64,000 bases of DNA from Parabacteroides sp. PFB2-10 (GTDB taxonomy: Bacteria > Bacteroidota > Bacteroidia > Bacteroidales > Tannerellaceae): the NCBI RefSeq assembly GCF_029893085.1, contig NZ_JARXWI010000003.1:62001-126000 (forward strand), read 5' to 3'. The notes beneath the pieces are model-generated. The model saw nothing but the letters and a program-made list of their open reading frames with translations. It searched no databases and had not been told where the DNA came from. This document shows positions 57,434-64,000 of this stretch, piece after piece; the first letter of the stretch is position 1, and each line of letters opens with the position of its first letter. Both the position numbers and the translations under genes were made by a program.

Positions 57434-58705
57434 ATGAGATTTGACGAATTGATGCTGGAGGACGAGATCCTGGATGGTCTCGACGCAATGAATTTTGCAG
57501 AAACAACTCCGGTCCAGGAATTAACAATACCACTTATTTTAGAAGGGAAAGATTTGATTGCCTGCGCCCAAACGGGAACAGGAAAAACGGCAGCGTATGT
57601 ATTGCCGGTGATCAATGAACTCAGCAAAGGCGGATACCCCGACCATGCGGTGAACGCGGTCATTATGGCGCCTACCCGCGAGCTGGCGCAACAGATCGAC
57701 CAACAGATCGCAGGCTTTTCCTATTTCATTCCTGTCTCTGCGGTAGCGGTCTATGGTGGCACCGATGGCATTGCATGGGAGCAACAAAAACGGGGCATGG
57801 AAATGGGAGCGGATATTGTCATCGCGACGCCGGGACGCCTACTTTCGCATCTAAAACTGGGCACGGTCGACCTCTCGCAAACCTCTTTTTTCATCTTGGA
57901 CGAAGCCGACCGGATGCTGGATATGGGATTCTACGACGATATCATGCACATCTATAAGCAGTTGCCTCCTTCCTGCCAGGTGATTATGTTTTCAGCCACC
58001 ATGCCTCCCAAGATCAGGACATTGGCCAAAACGATCCTGAAAGACCCGGAAGAGGTAAAGATTGCGATCTCCCGTCCTCCTGAATCTATTATGCAAACAG
58101 CCTATATTTGCTACGAACCGCAGAAAATCAAGATCGTTGAGAAGCTATTTTCGGAAAGCCGACCGCAACGTGTTATCATTTTCTCTTCCTCGAAAATAAA
58201 GGTAAAGGAGTTGGCTGCTATTCTGAAACGCATGAAATTCAATATCGCCGCCATGCATTCCGACCTGGAACAGTCGCAGCGCGAAGAGGTTATGCGGGAA
58301 TTTAAGAACGGACGTATCGATATCCTGGTAGCCACCGACGTGGTTTCGCGCGGGATCGACATAAACGATATCACACTGGTTATCAACTATGATATCCCAC
58401 ACGACCCGGAAGATTATGTACATCGCATCGGGCGTACGGCACGCGGTACCGACGGAAAAGGGCTGGCCATCACCTTTGTGGCCATAGAAGAGCAGGCAGC
58501 CTTCAAACGTATCGAAAAGTTTCTGGAGAAAGACATCTACAAAATACCGGTTGACCCCTCTTTGGGCGAAGCGCCTTTGTATGAACCGGAAAAATATATT
58601 CAACGCCGCGGCAAGCGCCCCTCGTCAGGCAAAGGAACAGGAGGCGGCGGACGAAAAGGATTTAGCCGCCCGAAAAACGCCCGTAGAGATCAACCAAAAG
58701 CTTAA
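57434..58705 (+). CDS. DEAD-box RNA helicase (RhlE/SrmB-like)
   Basis: This 423-residue helicase core has all motifs: AQTGTGKT (I), PTRELA (Ia), LDEADRMLDMG (II), FSATMP (III), a RVIIFSSS segment (IV), DVVSRGIDI (V) and HRIGRTARG (VI). A basic Gly/Arg/Lys-rich tail (about residues 395-423) is typical of RhlE-like proteins. Likely roles are RNA remodelling or ribosome assembly. Its TAA overlaps the stop of the convergent gene by four bases. Confidence 0.93.
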   Translation: MRFDELMLEDEILDGLDAMNFAETTPVQELTIPLILEGKDLIACAQTGTGKTAAYVLPVINELSKGGYPDHAVNAVIMAPTRELAQQIDQQIAGFSYFIPVSAVAVYGGTDGIAWEQQKRGMEMGADIVIATPGRLLSHLKLGTVDLSQTSFFILDEADRMLDMGFYDDIMHIYKQLPPSCQVIMFSATMPPKIRTLAKTILKDPEEVKIAISRPPESIMQTAYICYEPQKIKIVEKLFSESRPQRVIIFSSSKIKVKELAAILKRMKFNIAAMHSDLEQSQREEVMREFKNGRIDILVATDVVSRGIDINDITLVINYDIPHDPEDYVHRIGRTARGTDGKGLAITFVAIEEQAAFKRIEKFLEKDIYKIPVDPSLGEAPLYEPEKYIQRRGKRPSSGKGTGGGGRKGFSRPKNARRDQPKA

Positions 58706-59775
58706 GCCTCTTTCATTTGTACGATAAAAACAACCGTGTTCCCGGCAGGCGTTCCTTCCGGGAATAGTTTTTTTACCGCCTCGCCCGATTGCGAGAAATA
58801 GAATGAATGGTGGGAAACGTCCATAGGCTCCAGATGAACACGCCCTGTACCATAGAAATTATCCTGAAGTCCTCCCTCCACCGTTGTGTATTCACTCCGC
58901 GCAAGATCATAACAGAAGGAATAACCGGCCTGGTCTTCTTCGTCGCAGACATCGTAGAGTGAAGAGAGCCAGAAGCGTCCCGCCCGGCGGACAGGCACAA
59001 CCGGCACAGTTCCACCAGCCGAAGCCACCATCAACTCCGTACGCCAGTTGCGTTCCAGATAGGTCGTGTCAGCCGGCAAATAACCGGGATCCATCGACGG
59101 ACTATAGACCACCAACCGGCCGGTGTCGGGATCGACACACAATTGCGGCTCGATCAGATCTAATAAATAACTCGGACGCCCCAGATCCAAAGCACAAAGC
59201 GTTCTTGCATCTACCCTTTGCAGATTGCGATCGTAGGTGACCACCTCTTTTTGCACATACACTTCGCCGGTATCGGGGTTGGTATAGCTGTTTTCTTCGA
59301 TCGACAACAAATGGTTCTGATACCAATTCACCGAAAGGATCCGGCGATAGGGCTGTTCGTTGTCACCTAAATTCTGTTTATCTAATAACTGTCCGTTGTA
59401 GTCATAGTAGTGAACCTCATCGTAGTTGCCAAAGACAATCAATTCCTCACGCAGCGGATCGACCACATACATGCGGGGATCCATCTGGCCAGGATCGGTA
59501 ATCGCACAGACAAACTCACCCTGATTGGTGTAGCGATAAAGCACCTGCTCGCTGATAAAGAATAGATTTCCTCTATCCTGCCGCACCTGCCGGGCAGAGT
59601 CGATCGCCTTTCCATGAGCATGTTGCAGGGGGATCGGCTTCACTTCGCTGACTATATCCGACAAAAAACCACTCATAGCAGGCTCTACCTCCCAGGTCGA
59701 ACGCCAGGTGTTATAGCCTTCACGGGCATAAAGCAAAACAGTAAGCAATAAAAGCAGGGTAAAAGCTCGTCTCAT
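58702..59775 (-). CDS. Membrane-anchored propeller-like protein
   Basis: This 357-residue protein has a short basic N-terminus and a hydrophobic leader (about residues 3-16) without an obvious lipobox, so it is a signal peptide or a membrane anchor. The mature part has regularly spaced beta-strand motifs and repeats such as GEFVCAITDPGQMDPRMYVVD and VHYYDYNGQLLDKQ that recall six-bladed propeller proteins of Bacteroidales. I do not recognise a named function. It is isolated on the minus strand, between the helicase and the YbaN-like gene. Confidence 0.65.
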   Translation of the reverse strand: MRRAFTLLLLLTVLLYAREGYNTWRSTWEVEPAMSGFLSDIVSEVKPIPLQHAHGKAIDSARQVRQDRGNLFFISEQVLYRYTNQGEFVCAITDPGQMDPRMYVVDPLREELIVFGNYDEVHYYDYNGQLLDKQNLGDNEQPYRRILSVNWYQNHLLSIEENSYTNPDTGEVYVQKEVVTYDRNLQRVDARTLCALDLGRPSYLLDLIEPQLCVDPDTGRLVVYSPSMDPGYLPADTTYLERNWRTELMVASAGGTVPVVPVRRAGRFWLSSLYDVCDEEDQAGYSFCYDLARSEYTTVEGGLQDNFYGTGRVHLEPMDVSHHSFYFSQSGEAVKKLFPEGTPAGNTVVFIVQMKEA

Positions 59776-59835
59776 GTATATCCTATTTTAAACCGATACA
59801 AATAAAACGATAAAAACGTTCATTTATTGAAATTC

Positions 59836-60213
59836 CTACTCTCTTTTTCGGGTTGGGAAGGAAAGTATGTGGATGGTGACTCCAATGGCAATGAGGATTA
59901 ACAGGATGCGCACCCAGAGAAGAGGGACAAAGAAATAGGCCGTGCAAATCATCGATACCCACATCACTGTAAGAGAAACCACCTTTCCCCGCAAAGGAAT
60001 AGATTTGTCCTCCATATAGGCCTTGACATACGTGCCAAAATAACGGTTTGCCATCACCCGGCGGTAGAGTTTTTCGGAACTGCGGATATAGAACCAGCAG
60101 GTAAGCAGCCAGAAAGGCGTGGTAGGAAGTACCGGAAGGAAAATACCCAGGGTGCCCAATCCGAGGAAGAGGGTGCCTAAAGCAATATATACAGAGCGCC
60201 TGACCGGATTCAT
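59836..60213 (-). CDS. YbaN-like DUF454 inner-membrane protein
   Basis: This 125-residue hydrophobic protein has about three TM segments and the YbaN hallmark PVLPTTPFWLLTCWFYIRSSEKLYR (split here: the PVLPTTPF motif at about residues 27-34 and the RSSEKLYR motif about 44-51). Its function is not known. It is the last gene of an operon, overlapping the fmt stop (TGATG). Confidence 0.88.
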   Translation of the reverse strand: MNPVRRSVYIALGTLFLGLGTLGIFLPVLPTTPFWLLTCWFYIRSSEKLYRRVMANRYFGTYVKAYMEDKSIPLRGKVVSLTVMWVSMICTAYFFVPLLWVRILLILIAIGVTIHILSFPTRKRE

Positions 60214-61190
60214 CAGATCAGTCTACAATTATTGATTTGCTTGAAACCATTCAGGAAATCGCGGGCATTCATACGTTTTTTCCCGGCCAGTTGCAAGGAT
60301 AACAGCCTGAGATAGCCACCGGAAACGGCCACATCGATATAACTCTTCCCATCGGAAAGGATGGTTCCCAGCTCGTCGGCATGCTCTTTCACGATCTTTT
60401 CCGTTTCGTATATCTTCAGTACCTGTGGCTTTCCTTCCGCCGGAATCAATTCGGTCCAGGCCGCCGGATAGGGAGAAAGGCCGCGGATAAAATCATATAT
60501 TCGTTTGAGTGGTTGGTTCCAATCGATGCGGCACACCTCTTTATCCAGTTTGGGAGCCGAACGAAGCGTGGCGGGATCAGTATAAAATGCCTCCTGCGGA
60601 ATGGCGTCGATGGCGTCATTCAATAACAAATCAACGGTTTCAACGACCAATTCGGCGCCTAATACCATCAGTTTGTCATGGATATCACCCACATTATCGC
60701 TGTCCTGAATAGGGGTTTTCGCCTGTTTAATAATCTTTCCCGTATCAATCTCATGCATAAGAAAGAAGGTCGTCACACCCGTTTCCGTCTCTCCGTTGAT
60801 AATCGCCCAGTTGATCGGCGCGGCGCCCCGGTATTGAGGCAACAGCGAGCCATGCAGGTTGAACGTGCCAAAGCGCGGCATATTCCACACTACTTCGGGA
60901 AGCATCCGGAAAGCAACTACGATCTGCAGGTCGGCTTGCAAGGCGCGTAGATCGGAAAGGAAGGCTTCATCCTTCAATTTCTCCGGCTGAAGTACCGGCA
61001 GGCCTACCGTTTCCGCATATTGTTTGACCGCACTCGACTGCAAAACGCTACCATGACGTCCGATAGGCTTGTCAGGCATGGTCACAACGCCCACAACGTT
61101 ATAGCCTCCTTCCACCAAGGCACGCAGACTTTCCACGGCAAACTCCGGCGTACCCATATACACAATACGTAAATTATCTTTCTTCATCAT
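60213..61190 (-). CDS. fmt: Methionyl-tRNA formyltransferase
   Basis: This 325-residue enzyme transfers a formyl group from 10-formyl-THF to initiator Met-tRNA. The N-terminal MGTPEFAVESL, the HGSLLPQYRGAAPINWAI catalytic segment (about residues 107-125, with conserved His and the 10-formyl-THF loop) and the C-terminal OB-fold are present. I use the ATG at 61190, coupled to the clcA stop (TGATG); a TTG at 61193 would add one residue. Terminal stop overlaps the YbaN-like start. Confidence 0.95.
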   Translation of the reverse strand: MMKKDNLRIVYMGTPEFAVESLRALVEGGYNVVGVVTMPDKPIGRHGSVLQSSAVKQYAETVGLPVLQPEKLKDEAFLSDLRALQADLQIVVAFRMLPEVVWNMPRFGTFNLHGSLLPQYRGAAPINWAIINGETETGVTTFFLMHEIDTGKIIKQAKTPIQDSDNVGDIHDKLMVLGAELVVETVDLLLNDAIDAIPQEAFYTDPATLRSAPKLDKEVCRIDWNQPLKRIYDFIRGLSPYPAAWTELIPAEGKPQVLKIYETEKIVKEHADELGTILSDGKSYIDVAVSGGYLRLLSLQLAGKKRMNARDFLNGFKQINNCRLI

Positions 61191-62974
61191 CAATCTTCTG
61201 AAAAGTTATCCACTAAGACCTCCCGGTAGGAGTTAAATATCTTCGATTTAGACATAAAGCCTACATAATGCCCTTTTTCATCTACCACCGGCAGGTTCCA
61301 TGCCTTGGTGTCGTCGAATATCTTCATGATCTGCTCCATCGGCATATTGATCACGATCTTGGCCGGTGGAGAAACCATAAATTTCTCCACATGGAAGCGG
61401 CTGTAGAGTTCCGGGCGGAACATGATGTTGCGTATATTATCTAACAGCACCATGCCTAAGAATACCCCTTTATGATCGATCACCGGGAAGACATTACGGC
61501 TACTTTTGGCAATCACCTTCACCACTTCGCCCAACGACATCTCCGGATGTACCGGCTGAAAATCCTTCTCGATCACCTCATCGCGGTTCAAAAGCGTAAG
61601 CACCGCCTTGTCCTTATGGTGGGTAAGCAATTCTCCTTTCTGCGCCAGACGCATGGAATAGATACTATGCGGTTCGAACATTAGGATGGTCAGGTAGGAA
61701 CCGATAGAGACAATCATTAGCGGAAGGAAGAGATCGTATCCTCCGGTCAATTCGGCAATCAGGAAGACACCGGTCAACGGCGCATGCATCACGGCAGACA
61801 TCACGCCCGCCATACCCAACAAAGCAAAATTCTTCTCTGAGAGATAGGTCGTGAAATCAAAATAATTTGACGTATGCGCAAATACAAAACCGGCAATACA
61901 ACCAAGGAAAAGACTGGGCGCGAATATCCCTCCACAACCGCCTCCCGCGTTTGTCGCGCTCGAAGCAAACACTTTCGTCAGTAGGATAAAGGCAAGAAAG
62001 ACCAGAATGCCCCAATAATTCCCGTCCCACCGATAGAACAGGCTTCGCTCCATGATATTCGAGAACTGTCCGTTCAACAGGGAGCCTATCGTATCATAGC
62101 CTTCACCGTATAATGGCGGAAGCAGATAGATCAAGACACTCAGCATAACTCCCGCAATAATAAACTTCTTCCAGTAGTTGCCAAGACGGCGATAGAACCC
62201 TTCAATCTTATTCATCACCCGGGTGAAATAGAGGGATACCAATCCGCAGAATACACCCAACAAAAGCACATACGGGATACGCGCCATCTCGAACACCTCC
62301 GTCTGAGAGAACTTAAACATAGCCTCTGTTCCCGTAAAGATATAAGAAACAGTCGCTGCCGTAACCGAGGTGATCAGTAGCGGCATGATAGAGGTCATCG
62401 TCAGATCGAGCAATAATACCTCGATCACGAATACCAATCCGGCAATCGGCGCTTTAAAGATCCCGGCAATGGCACCTGCCGCGCCGCATCCCACCAACAG
62501 CATCAGCGTCTTTTGCTCCATTTTGAAAAGACGTCCCAGGTTGGAACCGATCGCCGCGCCGGTCAACACAATAGGCGCCTCCGCCCCTACCGATCCTCCG
62601 AAACCGATAGTCACCGAACTGGCCACCAGCGACGACCAGACGTTATGCGGTTTGATCCGGCTTTTGCGTTGCGAAATGGCATACAATATCTTGGTTACCC
62701 CGTGACTGATGTCGTCACGAACAACATACTTCACAAACAAACCCGCCAACAGAATACCAACCACCGGATAAAGCAGATACAATAAGCTACCCCCATCCAG
62801 GTCGAAGTTTCCTAATAAAAGATGCTGTATCCAATGAATCAGGTTCTTGAGGGTGATAGCTGCGGCGGCAGTCAGTAACCCCACAATAAAACTCAGGATA
62901 AGGATAAAATGCTTCTCCTTTATATGATTCTCCCGCCATAATATAAACCTACTAAACCATCCTTTTTGTTCCAT
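61190..62974 (-). CDS. ClC-type chloride channel/antiporter with CBS domains
   Basis: This 594-residue inner-membrane protein has about ten or more TM helices. The GSVGAEAPIVLTGAAIG segment retains the gating Glu in the position of the usual GREGP, and GGCGGIFAPSLFLG is the second anion-binding region. Two C-terminal CBS domains (about residues 460-590) follow. It is probably an H+/Cl- antiporter or channel. The ATG at 62974 is preferred; the frame extends to a TTG at 62980. It sits 2 bases after the sugar transferase stop. Confidence 0.9.
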   Translation of the reverse strand: MEQKGWFSRFILWRENHIKEKHFILILSFIVGLLTAAAAITLKNLIHWIQHLLLGNFDLDGGSLLYLLYPVVGILLAGLFVKYVVRDDISHGVTKILYAISQRKSRIKPHNVWSSLVASSVTIGFGGSVGAEAPIVLTGAAIGSNLGRLFKMEQKTLMLLVGCGAAGAIAGIFKAPIAGLVFVIEVLLLDLTMTSIMPLLITSVTAATVSYIFTGTEAMFKFSQTEVFEMARIPYVLLLGVFCGLVSLYFTRVMNKIEGFYRRLGNYWKKFIIAGVMLSVLIYLLPPLYGEGYDTIGSLLNGQFSNIMERSLFYRWDGNYWGILVFLAFILLTKVFASSATNAGGGCGGIFAPSLFLGCIAGFVFAHTSNYFDFTTYLSEKNFALLGMAGVMSAVMHAPLTGVFLIAELTGGYDLFLPLMIVSIGSYLTILMFEPHSIYSMRLAQKGELLTHHKDKAVLTLLNRDEVIEKDFQPVHPEMSLGEVVKVIAKSSRNVFPVIDHKGVFLGMVLLDNIRNIMFRPELYSRFHVEKFMVSPPAKIVINMPMEQIMKIFDDTKAWNLPVVDEKGHYVGFMSKSKIFNSYREVLVDNFSED

Positions 62975-62976
62975 TG

Positions 62977-64000
62977 TCAAATACCTTTGCCTGTAATAAC
63001 TGTTTTAACCGTATAAATCAAGATTGTCATATCTAATACCAACGACATATTTTCGTAATAGAGTATATCATATTGCAAACGCTCGATCATCTGATCCACA
63101 TCAACGGCATACCCATATTTCACCATGCCCAGCGAAGTGATGCCCGGACGCACATTATGCAATAGATAATAATAGGGTGCCCGCTTCACGATCTGATCAA
63201 TATAATAGCGTCGCTCCGGACGCGGCCCTACCAGCGACATATCTCCTTTCAATACATTCCAGAACTGGGGCAATTCATCTAAGCGATACTTACGCATCGT
63301 TTGCCCGAACGGCGTAATGCGCGGGTCGTTCTCTGCCGAAAGCAGCGGGCCGTTCTCCTCCGCCCCCACAAACATCGTCCGGAACTTATAGATCATAAAC
63401 GGCTTCCCCATATACCCGATCCGCTCCTGTCGGAAGAAAACCGGTCCTTTGGAATCTCTCTTTACCCGGTAAGCGATATAAAGAAGAGCCGGAGAAAGCA
63501 AAACGATCGCCAGGAGCGAGATCACCTTATCCATAAAAAGCTTGATATTCTTTTCCGCTTCCGAGAAGTTATTATCGGTCAGATCCACCAACGGAATGCC
63601 ATGAATGGTCTTGATGTTCACCTTGGCAAGCATATTGCTATTGTCTGCCAATATCTTTATCGGACGTTTATATTTATATAAGGAATAGATAATCGGCAAC
63701 TGCGCCTCGACATCTTCCGTTTCCAACGCAACGACCAACTCGTCTGCCCTGTTATTCGCCAATATGTCGGACAATTGATCCAAACCACCCAGGAGAGCTC
63801 CGGACGTTACAACAGAAGACTCTTTTTCGTTCTCCGTCACATAGCCGGTAATGGTATAGCCCAACCGAAAGAGCGCCTCTCCTGTTCGCTGTGCTTTTTT
63901 ACCGGAGCCAATAATCAAGACATATAAACTACCTTCTCTTCGTTTCACCCTGTTCAACGCCTGTTGCGTGATACATAAACGAGGAATATAGGTTAATACA
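62977..64000 (-). CDS. Bacterial sugar transferase (partial, 5' end beyond window)
   Basis: The frame is open to the window edge and reads through the TTG at 63957, so the gene starts outside. The visible part has a Rossmann-like segment (VLIIGSGKKAQRTGEALF), then a TM helix and the PF02397 sugar-transferase domain with FFRQERIGYMGKPFMIYKFRTM, LRKYRLDELPQFWNVLKGDMS and the SLVGPRPERRYY signature. The domain is found in undecaprenyl-phosphate sugar-1-phosphate transferases that start exopolysaccharide or O-antigen synthesis. N-terminal TM helices are expected beyond the edge. Confidence 0.92.
   Translation of the reverse strand, partial: VLTYIPRLCITQQALNRVKRREGSLYVLIIGSGKKAQRTGEALFRLGYTITGYVTENEKESSVVTSGALLGGLDQLSDILANNRADELVVALETEDVEAQLPIIYSLYKYKRPIKILADNSNMLAKVNIKTIHGIPLVDLTDNNFSEAEKNIKLFMDKVISLLAIVLLSPALLYIAYRVKRDSKGPVFFRQERIGYMGKPFMIYKFRTMFVGAEENGPLLSAENDPRITPFGQTMRKYRLDELPQFWNVLKGDMSLVGPRPERRYYIDQIVKRAPYYYLLHNVRPGITSLGMVKYGYAVDVDQMIERLQYDILYYENMSLVLDMTILIYTVKTVITGKGI

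Overview
The window looks like chromosome from a Bacteroidales gut bacterium, most likely a Parabacteroides or close relative. This is inferred from several things visible in the sequence: Bacteroidota-type promoters (a TAnnTTTG -7 box, sometimes with a TTG-type -33 box), a SusD remnant, a Rho with a very long charged N-terminal insertion, ExbB/ExbD/TonB beside pdxJ, many Sec and lipoprotein signal peptides, a possible type IX secretion tail, and a HypD-type glycyl radical enzyme. I had no database, so the genus is a judgement from gene content and recognised families.

Layout. 1-5.3 kb: tRNA-Asn, a PfkB-family (adenosine) kinase, an S41 processing protease and a large TPR protein. 5.4-9.0 kb: an exported sugar-oxidation operon (two Tat-signal Gfo/Idh/MocA proteins plus a ThuA-domain lipoprotein). 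9.1-12.1 kb: glgB-manA on the minus strand. 12.2-14.3 kb: a TolB-like propeller lipoprotein, copy 1 of an intergenic repeat and a 5'-truncated susD. 14.5-18.3 kb: a TPP-riboswitch thiamine salvage operon (TonB receptor, PnuT, thiamine pyrophosphokinase and a possible 28-residue lipoprotein). 18.4-19.7 kb: twin tRNA-Val genes and an AT-rich AraC/GyrI-type regulator. 19.9-27.1 kb: four paralogous CE1-like esterases, a PhnA/YjdM zinc-ribbon protein and a GH51 arabinofuranosidase. 27.2-29.2 kb: repeat copy 2 and a leucine-rich-repeat surface protein. 29.3-39.4 kb: housekeeping (rho, tilS, zinc-ribbon protein, Nif3-like, BACON-like lipoprotein, aspS, TPR protein, alkyltransferase-like protein, patatin). 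39.5-44.9 kb: a TolC/HlyD/FtsX-type permease operon behind a convincing sigma-54 promoter and two striking repeat structures. 45-48.3 kb: pdxJ-exbB-exbD-tonB-DJ-1 on the minus strand. 48.4-52.3 kb: CBS protein, nadK, a GH2 enzyme, an apparent nadK-tail relic and repeat copy 3. 52.4-55.7 kb: hypD and its radical-SAM activase. 55.7-64 kb: a PQQ-type propeller protein, a DEAD-box helicase, an anchored propeller-like protein, and a tightly coupled minus-strand operon (bacterial sugar transferase, ClC channel, fmt, YbaN-like).

How the genes fit together. Carbohydrate work dominates: exported oxidoreductases, esterases and GH51 (suggesting feruloylated or acylated arabinose-containing glycans), GH2, glgB and manA. 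Vitamin and amino-acid salvage are represented by the thiamine operon, pdxJ and hypD. The most unusual signals are non-coding: a roughly 175-bp structured element with terminal inverted repeats present in two close copies and one diverged copy, a 22-bp palindromic tandem array, a perfect 21-bp hairpin spanning the tolC stop codon, and a short relic of the nadK 3' end on the far side of the GH2 gene. No CRISPR array, intact insertion sequence, prophage or rRNA operon was seen.
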